Shown: positions 1-4,979 of the stretch, in pieces
Layout of the letters: each line of letters opens with the position of its first letter
Numbering within the stretch: position 1 is the first letter of the stretch
DNA from: Trebonia sp.
GTDB taxonomy: Bacteria > Actinomycetota > Actinomycetes > Streptosporangiales > Streptosporangiaceae
Assembly: GCA_030038035.1 (NCBI GenBank)
Contig: JASHPP010000004.1
Span: 1 to 7,236 of the forward strand
Direction of reading: 5' to 3'
Length of the DNA: 7,236 bases
The notes under the pieces: generated by a model
The model's database searches: none
Seen by the model: the letters and a program-made list of their open reading frames with translations, nothing else
Told to the model about the DNA's origin: nothing
Translations under genes and position numbers: made by a program

Positions 1-61
1 GCTTAGCGCCAGCGCGCGACAACGGCTCAGGCCATGTGCCGGACTAGGGCCTGGCCCGCGG

Positions 62-91
62 GAGACGCCCCGGTCCGTTCGGAAATATGAT
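62..91 (+). promoter_or_regulatory. Putative promoter of the amidohydrolase gene, likely leaderless
   Basis: A good -10 hexamer, TATGAT, lies at 86-91 (5 of 6 bases match TATAAT). A weak -35, GAGACG with a GAC core, lies at 62-67, 18 bases upstream. Transcription would begin about 7-9 bases after the -10, at or next to the ATG at 100, and there is no Shine-Dalgarno sequence in between. The message is therefore probably leaderless, which is common in actinobacteria. A candidate operator sits in the spacer. The -10 is convincing, the -35 is not. Confidence 0.5.
73..86. promoter_or_regulatory. Candidate TetR operator, site 1 (upstream of amidohydrolase)
   Basis: The core TCCG-TT-CGGA at 74-83 is a perfect inverted repeat around a 2-base centre, and it abuts the -10 at 86-91. 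The 10-mer GTCCGTTCGG at 73-82 recurs exactly at 3324-3333 in front of the flavin oxidoreductase gene. Its core TCCGTTC also recurs, on the minus strand, in front of the aldo/keto reductase gene. A repressor bound here would block polymerase. Assignment to the TetR protein encoded at 3344-3958 is inference. Confidence 0.5.
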
Positions 92-99
92 CCTGTGCC

Positions 100-1767
100 A
101 TGCCATACGAGGCGGACCTGCTGCTTGTCAACGCGAACGTGCTGACGATCGACCCGGGCCGGCCGAGAGCGCGCGCGGTCGCGGTAAGCGGAGGCCGCAT
201 CGCCGGCGTCTACGACGGTGACCCCGCGATAACAGCAAGAAGCGTCGTTGACCTGAAGGGCGCGACGCTGCTGCCCGGCTTCCACGACGCGCACAACCAC
301 ATGATCGGCTTCGGGCTTTCCCGCACCGAGGCCGACCTGCGCGTGGCCAGCCTCGGCGAGCTGTACGACCGCGTGGCCAGCCACGCCAGGGCCACCAAAG
401 CAGGCGAGTGGGTCGTCGGCTCGGGCTACGACCAGACGAAGACAGGCGGCCACCCGCACCGGGACGCCCTCGACAAGGTCGCCCCCGGCCATCGCGTCTG
501 GCTCAAGCACACCTCCGGTCACATGTGCGTGGTGAACAGCCTGGTCCTGGCCGACCTCGGCATCGACACCGCCGCCCCAGAGGTCGACGGCGGGCGGGTG
601 GCGACCGACGAAGCGGGCCGCCCCACCGGCCTGCTCGAAGAGCGCGCCCAGGAGCTGGTCGGCGCGCTCACGCATCCCTACCCGGTAAGCACGCTCGCCG
701 ACGCGATCGCGCGGGCCGGCGAGCAGTACCTGCGCGAGGGGCTCACCAGCGTCACCGAGGCGGGCATCGGCGGGGGCTGGGTCGGGCACAGCCCGGCCGA
801 GCTGGCCGCCTACCAGGCCGCCCGCGACGCGGGCCGGCTGCACGTCCGGGTCGAGCTGATGGTCGCGAGCGAGGTGCTGCACGGGATCGGCGCGCACCCG
901 TCCGACGGCATCGAGCTGGGCCTGGACCTGGGGATCCGCACGGGGTTCGGCGACGACTGGCTGCGCCTTGGCCCGATGAAGATCTTCACCGACGGCTCGC
1001 TGGTCGGCCGGACCGCGGCGATGTCCGGCCCGTACGAGGGCCAGCCAGCCAACGCCGGGTACTTCCAGGCCGGCGCCGCGGACCTGGCCGCGACGATCGT
1101 CGCCGCGCACCGAGCCGGCTGGCGGGTGGCCGCGCACGCGATCGGCGACCGTGCCATCGACCTGGTCCTGGACGCGTTCGGGACTGCCGCCGCGGCGTAC
1201 CCGAGAAAAGACCCGCGCCACCGGATCGAGCACTTCGCCGCTGCCCGTCCCGATCAGGTGGTTACAGCGTCCGAACGGTCCCTGCTGGCTGTCCCGCAGG
1301 GCCGGTTCTGCACCGAGCTCGGCGACGCGATGATGGCGGCCGTCGGCCCGCGGCGGCAGTCCTGGCTCTACCGCCAGCGGTCCCTGCTCGACGCGGGGAT
1401 GGTGCTGCCGGGAAGCTCGGACCGCCCGGTCGCGGCCGGCGCCCCGCTGCTCGGCATCCACGACATGGTCAACCGCCGCACCGCCTCCGGCGCGCCGTTC
1501 AACGCCGCCGAGGCGGTCACCGTCGAACAGGCGCTGCGCGCCTACACGTTCGGCTCCGCCTACGCGAGCAAGGCCGAGCACGTCAAGGGCACGATCGAAC
1601 CGGGCAAGTTCGCCGACTTCGTGGTCCTGTCCGAAGACCCGACCGCCGTCGGCCCGGACCGCATCGCCGGCCTAGCGGTGCTCGCCACGATCGTCGGCGG
1701 CCAGCTCCGCTACGATTCGGGAGTTCTGGGGACGTTAGCCTTAGCGGATGCCATTGTTCGCGTTTGA
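100..1767 (+). CDS. Amidohydrolase, YtcJ-like (amidohydrolase family 3)
   Basis: A 555-residue metal-dependent hydrolase of the amidohydrolase superfamily, YtcJ/NfdA-like branch. It probably cleaves an amide or related C-N bond in the cytoplasm; the substrate is unknown. Visible landmarks: a small N-terminal beta domain (residues 5-55), then LLPGFHDAHNH with the metal-binding HxH at H65/H67, a lysine in PMKIFTDGS (K294) where the family places its metal-bridging lysine, H346 in AAHAIGD, H378 in HRIEHF, and the catalytic-type D441 in GSSDRPV. The C-terminal beta domain includes KGTIEPGKFADFVVL (about 496-510). All expected metal ligands are present, so the enzyme looks active. The ATG at 100 gives the normal family N-terminus. 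The last 16 or so residues are odd: they follow the usual end of the fold (GGQLRY), have about 50% G/C at third positions and contain two TTA codons. The gene overlaps the start of the next gene by 20 bases, so the two are probably co-transcribed. Confidence 0.9.
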   Translation: MPYEADLLLVNANVLTIDPGRPRARAVAVSGGRIAGVYDGDPAITARSVVDLKGATLLPGFHDAHNHMIGFGLSRTEADLRVASLGELYDRVASHARATKAGEWVVGSGYDQTKTGGHPHRDALDKVAPGHRVWLKHTSGHMCVVNSLVLADLGIDTAAPEVDGGRVATDEAGRPTGLLEERAQELVGALTHPYPVSTLADAIARAGEQYLREGLTSVTEAGIGGGWVGHSPAELAAYQAARDAGRLHVRVELMVASEVLHGIGAHPSDGIELGLDLGIRTGFGDDWLRLGPMKIFTDGSLVGRTAAMSGPYEGQPANAGYFQAGAADLAATIVAAHRAGWRVAAHAIGDRAIDLVLDAFGTAAAAYPRKDPRHRIEHFAAARPDQVVTASERSLLAVPQGRFCTELGDAMMAAVGPRRQSWLYRQRSLLDAGMVLPGSSDRPVAAGAPLLGIHDMVNRRTASGAPFNAAEAVTVEQALRAYTFGSAYASKAEHVKGTIEPGKFADFVVLSEDPTAVGPDRIAGLAVLATIVGGQLRYDSGVLGTLALADAIVRV

Positions 1768-2272
1768 AGGTCATGAGCCGACGGTGAGCGCCGGGGCGTG
1801 GATCGCGCCGACCGCCACCCTGGTCGGGGACGTGCGGGTGGAGGACGAGGCGTCCGTCTGGTACGGGGCGGTGCTGCGGGCCGACTTCGGGCCTATCGTC
1901 GTCCGGCGGGGAGCGAACATCCAGGACGGGTCGGTCCTGCACGGCGGCTGGGACCCGGTCACCGAGATCGGCGAGGGCGCGACGGTCGGGCACCTGTGCG
2001 TGGTGCACGGCGCGGTCGTCGGCCCCGAAGCGCTGATCGGCAACGGCGCGACGGTGCTCGACGGCGCGGTCGTCGGAAGCCGCGCCCTTGTCGCGGCCGG
2101 CGCCGTGGTGCCGCCGGGGATGCAGATCCCGGCTGGTATGCTCGCGGCGGGCGTGCCCGCCCGGGTCGTCGGCGAGCTCAGCCCGGGGGCGAAGCAGTGG
2201 GTAGACACGAACCCCGCCGTCTACCGTGCCCTCGCCCGCCGACACGCGGCCAGCGTGCGGCCCGTCGGCTAG
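1748..2272 (+). CDS. Gamma-class carbonic anhydrase-like protein (left-handed beta-helix)
   Basis: A 174-residue protein of the gamma carbonic anhydrase / YrdA/PaaY-like family. It is built of hexapeptide repeats that form a left-handed beta-helix, usually a trimer with zinc between subunits. The expected zinc ligands are present: H65 in SVLHGG, then H82 and H87 in VGHLCVVHG. R44, D46, Q59 and D60 (LRADFGP, NIQDGS) match the conserved active-site positions. The acidic loop of the Methanosarcina Cam enzyme is absent, as in most bacterial relatives, so carbonic anhydrase activity is possible but not certain; many relatives are inactive or act on other small substrates. The start MPLFAFEG fits the family, although it lies 20 bases inside the amidohydrolase gene and has only a weak ribosome site. 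Translational coupling to the upstream gene is likely. Its TAG stop shares CTAG with the convergent oxidoreductase stop. Confidence 0.9.
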   Translation: MPLFAFEGHEPTVSAGAWIAPTATLVGDVRVEDEASVWYGAVLRADFGPIVVRRGANIQDGSVLHGGWDPVTEIGEGATVGHLCVVHGAVVGPEALIGNGATVLDGAVVGSRALVAAGAVVPPGMQIPAGMLAAGVPARVVGELSPGAKQWVDTNPAVYRALARRHAASVRPVG

Positions 2273-3276
2273 CTCGCGAACGCGGGCATGACCTCGGTGG
2301 CGAACAGCTCCGCGGAGCGGAGGGTCTCGGCCGCCGTCATGTCGCCGAAGCACAGTTCGAGAGCCATGTAGTTGATCCCGCCGACGTCGCGGTGCCGGGC
2401 GACCCAGGCGCGGGCGCCCGCCGGGTCGCCCGCGTAGAAGTGACCGGTCGCGTGGATGCCCTCGTAGGTGTCCGCCGACAGGACCGCGGGCAGCGGCACG
2501 TCGAACCTGCGCCACAAATGCTCGAAGTTCGACCTGAACCGGACGAACGCCCGGTTGGCGATCGCCATCGCCGCCTCGTTCGTGTCGGCGACGACCACGG
2601 AGCGGGTGATGCCGAGCGGCGGCAGGTCCGTCTCGGCGCGGCCCTGGGCGGCCCACTCCGCCCGGTAGGCGTCGGTCAGCGGGCGGACCCGTTCGGACGG
2701 GACCAGCGCCATCATCGGCATGGACAGCCGGGCGCACCACAGCGCCCGGTCCAGCGTCCGCGTCCCGTACCACAGCGGCAGCGGCTGCTGCACCGGCCGG
2801 GTCACCACCGGCGCGCCGTCGATCTGGTAGTACTTCCCGTGGAAGTCGACGACCTCCGCGGTCAGCCCCGCGCGCAGGATCTCGAACGCCTCGTTGAACC
2901 GGTCCTGTGCCTGGTCGCCAGGCACGCCGTGGAACCCGGTCTCGATGGGGGAGATGCCGCGCCCCACGCCGAGGTCCAGCCGCCCGCCCGTGAGCTGGTC
3001 CAGCGTGCACGCCTCCTCGATGACGCGCAGCGGGTGGTAGAGCGGCAGGATCGAGATCAGCGTGCCGAGCCTGAGCGCGTGGGTGCGCTGCGACGCCGCC
3101 GCCAGCATCAGATGCGGCGAGGGCGTGATGCCCAGCGGGGTGCCGTGGTGTTCGGCCATGTGGTAAGCGCGGTATCCGAGGCGCTCGTACGCCTGGACCA
3201 GGTCGAGCCGCTCGGCGATCTGCCGGGCGGGCGGGCGGCCGGAGGCGTCGTTGTGGTCGAAGACCCCGAAGCGCAT
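2269..3276 (-). CDS. LLM-class (luciferase-like) flavin-dependent oxidoreductase
   Basis: A 335-residue member of the bacterial luciferase-like monooxygenase superfamily (PF00296), a TIM barrel that uses reduced FMN or F420 to oxidise or reduce a small organic substrate. Landmarks: the N-terminal strand MRFGVFDH, AEHHG at residues 41-45, the characteristic LTGGRLDLGVGRG at 95-107, and DQAQDRFNEAFEIL (about 121-134) preceding the region that normally closes the barrel. Length is normal for the family. I chose the ATG at 3276 because GGAGG lies 7 bases upstream and MRFGVFDH is the usual family start. An ATG at 3309 would add 11 residues but has no ribosome site. The gene follows tetR on the same strand after a 67-base gap that holds a candidate promoter and operator, so it may be transcribed separately. 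Cofactor preference (FMN or F420) and substrate cannot be decided here. Confidence 0.88.
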   Translation of the reverse strand: MRFGVFDHNDASGRPPARQIAERLDLVQAYERLGYRAYHMAEHHGTPLGITPSPHLMLAAASQRTHALRLGTLISILPLYHPLRVIEEACTLDQLTGGRLDLGVGRGISPIETGFHGVPGDQAQDRFNEAFEILRAGLTAEVVDFHGKYYQIDGAPVVTRPVQQPLPLWYGTRTLDRALWCARLSMPMMALVPSERVRPLTDAYRAEWAAQGRAETDLPPLGITRSVVVADTNEAAMAIANRAFVRFRSNFEHLWRRFDVPLPAVLSADTYEGIHATGHFYAGDPAGARAWVARHRDVGGINYMALELCFGDMTAAETLRSAELFATEVMPAFAS

Positions 3277-3283
3277 CGTCGTT

Positions 3284-3288
3284 CCTCC
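3284..3288 (-). promoter_or_regulatory. Ribosome binding site deciding the oxidoreductase start
   Basis: GGAGG on the minus strand, 7 bases before the ATG at 3274-3276. It supports this start over the upstream in-frame ATG at 3307-3309. Confidence 0.75.
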
Positions 3289-3310
3289 ACGGGGAGCGCG
3301 GTCTGGCATA

Positions 3311-3326
3311 GACAGTCACCACTGTC
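3311..3326. repeat. Inverted repeat GACAGT-CACC-ACTGTC
   Basis: Perfect 6-base arms around a 4-base centre, between tetR and the oxidoreductase gene. The right arm is also part of candidate operator site 2, and ACTGTC resembles the ACT(A/G)TC half-site of the proposed operators. The repeat could therefore give a second, overlapping half-site for the same repressor. A chance repeat is possible. Confidence 0.45.
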
Positions 3327-3340
3327 CGTTCGGGATAATG
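3319..3340 (-). promoter_or_regulatory. Candidate TetR operator, site 2, with weak promoter of the oxidoreductase gene
   Basis: TCCGTTCGGG at 3325-3334 matches site 1 over the 10-mer at 3324-3333. Together with the ACTG before it, it matches site 3 at ACT, TCCGTTC and the following G. On the minus strand a weak -10-like CATTAT (3340 to 3335, 4 of 6 consensus) directly precedes the site, so transcription would start inside the operator, as at site 3. No convincing -35 is seen. The location between tetR and the oxidoreductase gene suggests independent, repressible expression of the latter. Confidence 0.42.
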
Positions 3341-3343
3341 CTC

Positions 3344-3958
3344 TTAAATCCCGCCGATACCGGCAACGACGATTTCCACAACGGTTTGCGCGAACTCTTG
3401 GGTCAGCGGCGCATGGCCGTGCAGCAGCCGGTGATACAGCGCGCCGTACAGCAGGTCGATGGCCGCTTCCACGTCGGTGCCCGCCGGGATCTGGCCGCGC
3501 GCGAGCGCCCGCCGGAAGGCCGTGCGCGCCTGCGCCCGGCGCGGCTCGACGAACCGTTCCCTGTACATGGCGCCGAACACCGGGTCCGTCCGCGCCTCGG
3601 TGATCAGCGCGCCGACGATCCGGCCGTACGGGCGGTCACCGACGCGGTCGAGCCACGGCCGCAGCAGCGCGAGCAGGTCGCCGCGAAGCGTCCCGGTAGC
3701 CGGCGGATCCTGCCCGGTGGTCGCCCACTGCTCGTGCAGCGCGTCGAGCGCGAGCGTCTCCTTGCTTGGCCACCAGCGGTAGATCGTCGCCTTGCTCACC
3801 CCGGCTCGGTCGGCGACCGCGTCCATGCTGACCGCGGACAGCCCGCGGGCGAGCAGGAGTTCGGCGGCGGCCGCGAGGATCGCCTGCCTGGCGGGCTCGC
3901 TGCGCGGGCGGCCTTGGCCGCGTGACCGTGCCCGCGGCTCGGCGCTGCCCTGGTTCAC
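3344..3958 (-). CDS. TetR/AcrR-family transcriptional regulator
   Basis: A 204-residue one-component repressor. An Arg-rich N-terminal arm (residues 9-19) precedes the TetR helix-turn-helix: QAILAAAAELLLARGLSAV (helix 1, about 25-43), then MDAVADRAGVSKATIYRWWPSKE (about 45-67), with the recognition helix around SKATIYRWW. The C-terminal half is all-helical and resembles the ligand-binding type found with AefR-like regulators (TetR_C_11-like); the inducer is unknown. The GTG start (3958-3956) overlaps the aldo/keto reductase stop as GTGA, a classic coupled arrangement, and no separate ribosome site is seen. The regulator is therefore made from the reductase promoter. Three related inverted repeats in the window are its likely targets, which would include autoregulation. 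The family call is firm; the target assignment is inferred. Confidence 0.9.
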   Translation of the reverse strand: MNQGSAEPRARSRGQGRPRSEPARQAILAAAAELLLARGLSAVSMDAVADRAGVSKATIYRWWPSKETLALDALHEQWATTGQDPPATGTLRGDLLALLRPWLDRVGDRPYGRIVGALITEARTDPVFGAMYRERFVEPRRAQARTAFRRALARGQIPAGTDVEAAIDLLYGALYHRLLHGHAPLTQEFAQTVVEIVVAGIGGI

Positions 3959-4902
3959 CCGGTGATTTCGGCGATGTCCGCGTCGGTCAGCGTCAGGCTG
4001 GCGGCGGGCAGCAGCGGGTCGACCTGCGCCGGGCTGCGGAAGCCGACGATGGCGCCGTCGACCGCGGGGTTGCGCAGCGTCCAGGCGATGGCGACCGCGC
4101 CAGGGGTGGTGCCGTGGCGTTCGGCCACCTTCGCGACGCGCCTGGCCAGCTCAAGGTGCCGCGTCAGCTGCGGCTCGGTGAAGCGGGCGTCGCGCTTGCG
4201 CCAGTCGTCGTCGGGCAGGTTCGCGATCCGCTCCCTGGTCATGGCCCCGGTCAGCAGGCCAGAGGCCATGGGGGAGTAGACGATCACGCCGATGCCCGCC
4301 TGCCCCGCATAGGGCAGGATCGCGTCTGCCGCGTGGCTGTCGACCAGCGAGTACGGCGGCTGCAGCGTTTCAGCCGGCGCGATCTGCGCGATGCGGCGCA
4401 ACTGCCCGACGTCGAAGTTCGACACGCCGATGTGCCGGACCAGGCCGCGCTCCTTCAGCTCGGCCAGCGCCGACCAGCCCTCCTCGAGCTGGTCCGCCGG
4501 ACGCGGCCAGTGGATCTGGTACAGGTCGATCGCGTCGACTCCGAGCCTGGTCAGGCTGGCCTCGGCCTCGCGCAGCAGGCTATCGCGGCGCAGGCTGCTC
4601 ACGATCGTGCCGCCCGGACCCTCTAGCCGCGAGCACTTGGTGAAGACGTACGGCTTGCGCGCCAGGCCGGAGATGGCCTTGCCGACAACCTCCTCGGAGT
4701 GCCCAAGCCCGTACACCGCCGCGGTGTCGATCCAGTTCACCCCCTGGGCGAGCGCGCGCTGGATCGCGGCGACCGACTCTTCGTCCTGCTGGGGCCCCCA
4801 GCCGAACTGCCAGCCGCCGCCGCCGATGGCCCAGGCGCCGAAGCCGATCCTGGTGATTTCCATGCCCGTGCCGCCGAGTGTGGTCGTGGCCAGCTCCGTC
4901 AC
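3955..4902 (-). CDS. Aldo/keto reductase
   Basis: A 315-residue NADPH-dependent oxidoreductase with a TIM barrel that reduces aldehydes or ketones in the cytoplasm. The full catalytic tetrad is visible: D59 and Y64 in IDTAAVYG, K89 in VFTKC, H131 in YQIHWPRP. Other family marks are GHSEEVVGKAI (about 67-77), GVSNFD (159-164), VYSPMASGLLTG (208-219, the cofactor-contacting YSP loop) and GFRSPAQVD near the C-terminus, which holds the NADPH phosphate. I chose the GTG at 4902 because GGGAGG lies 7 bases upstream. An in-frame ATG at 4947 would add 15 non-family residues and put the candidate operator inside the gene. The stop overlaps the tetR start by 4 bases, so reductase and repressor form one autoregulated operon. 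Substrate unknown. Confidence 0.92.
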   Translation of the reverse strand: MTELATTTLGGTGMEITRIGFGAWAIGGGGWQFGWGPQQDEESVAAIQRALAQGVNWIDTAAVYGLGHSEEVVGKAISGLARKPYVFTKCSRLEGPGGTIVSSLRRDSLLREAEASLTRLGVDAIDLYQIHWPRPADQLEEGWSALAELKERGLVRHIGVSNFDVGQLRRIAQIAPAETLQPPYSLVDSHAADAILPYAGQAGIGVIVYSPMASGLLTGAMTRERIANLPDDDWRKRDARFTEPQLTRHLELARRVAKVAERHGTTPGAVAIAWTLRNPAVDGAIVGFRSPAQVDPLLPAASLTLTDADIAEITG

Positions 4903-4909
4903 GACGCGG

Positions 4910-4915
4910 CCTCCC
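4910..4915 (-). promoter_or_regulatory. Ribosome binding site deciding the aldo/keto reductase start
   Basis: GGGAGG on the minus strand with 7 bases to the GTG at 4900-4902. This is a strong site and settles the start in favour of the GTG over the ATG at 4945-4947. Confidence 0.75.
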
Positions 4916-4925
4916 TGTCGACAAG

Positions 4926-4943
4926 AAACTGAACGGATAGTTT
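4926..4943. promoter_or_regulatory. Candidate TetR operator, site 3 (upstream of reductase-tetR)
   Basis: The 18-base inverted repeat AAACT-GAACGGAT-AGTTT has perfect 5-base arms and a central CG. It lies between the minus-strand -10 (TAGAAT) and the reductase ribosome site, so a bound dimer would cover the transcription start. Its minus-strand core TCCGTTC is shared with sites 1 and 2. Size and symmetry fit a TetR dimer. It is the best of the three candidate sites and implies autoregulation. Confidence 0.65.
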
Positions 4944-4945
4944 TC

Positions 4946-4951
4946 ATTCTA
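4946..4951 (-). promoter_or_regulatory. -10 element of the reductase-tetR operon
   Basis: TAGAAT on the minus strand (5 of 6 match to TATAAT). A weak -35-like GACTGT lies 17 bases upstream. The predicted start, around 4939, falls inside the inverted repeat at 4926-4943 and gives a leader of roughly 37 bases carrying the ribosome site. Confidence 0.5.
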
Positions 4952-4967
4952 GCCCTGGGAATGCCAC

Positions 4968-4973
4968 TACAGT
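4968..4973 (+). promoter_or_regulatory. Possible -10 element of the GH3 lipoprotein gene
   Basis: TACAGT fits the actinobacterial TANNNT pattern and ends 6 bases before the GTG at 4980, which would make the transcript leaderless. No clear -35 or ribosome site is seen. It lies back to back with the reductase promoter, about 17 bases away. Confidence 0.3.
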
Positions 4974-4979
4974 CGTGAG

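Noticed and set aside
47..57. GC palindrome GGGCCTGGCCC in the left-end region
   Set aside because: Short GC palindromes are expected by chance at this base composition, and nothing ties it to a function.
1..61. End of an upstream gene (TAG at 4-6) or a divergent gene start at the left edge
   Set aside because: Too little sequence is present to read a frame. The only minus-strand ATG here (33-35) hits a stop within three codons.
408..1787. Plus-strand open frame of 459 codons inside the amidohydrolase gene
   Set aside because: The amidohydrolase frame carries all metal-ligand motifs; this alternative frame is Arg/Pro/Gly-rich and meaningless.
1583..3322. Long minus-strand open frame of 579 codons across the carbonic anhydrase-like and oxidoreductase genes
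   Set aside because: It is out of frame with well-recognised genes, is dominated by Arg, Gly, Pro and Ala, and has no family motif. It is a typical spurious frame in GC-rich DNA.
3334..3339. Plus-strand GATAAT as a promoter -10
   Set aside because: It matches consensus well, but it would drive transcription antisense to tetR with no gene to serve and no good -35. Kept only as a possible antisense start.
1798..3603. Long plus-strand open frame of 601 codons
   Set aside because: It crosses three clear genes in other frames and both strands, has Arg/Gly-rich low-complexity composition and no recognisable fold.
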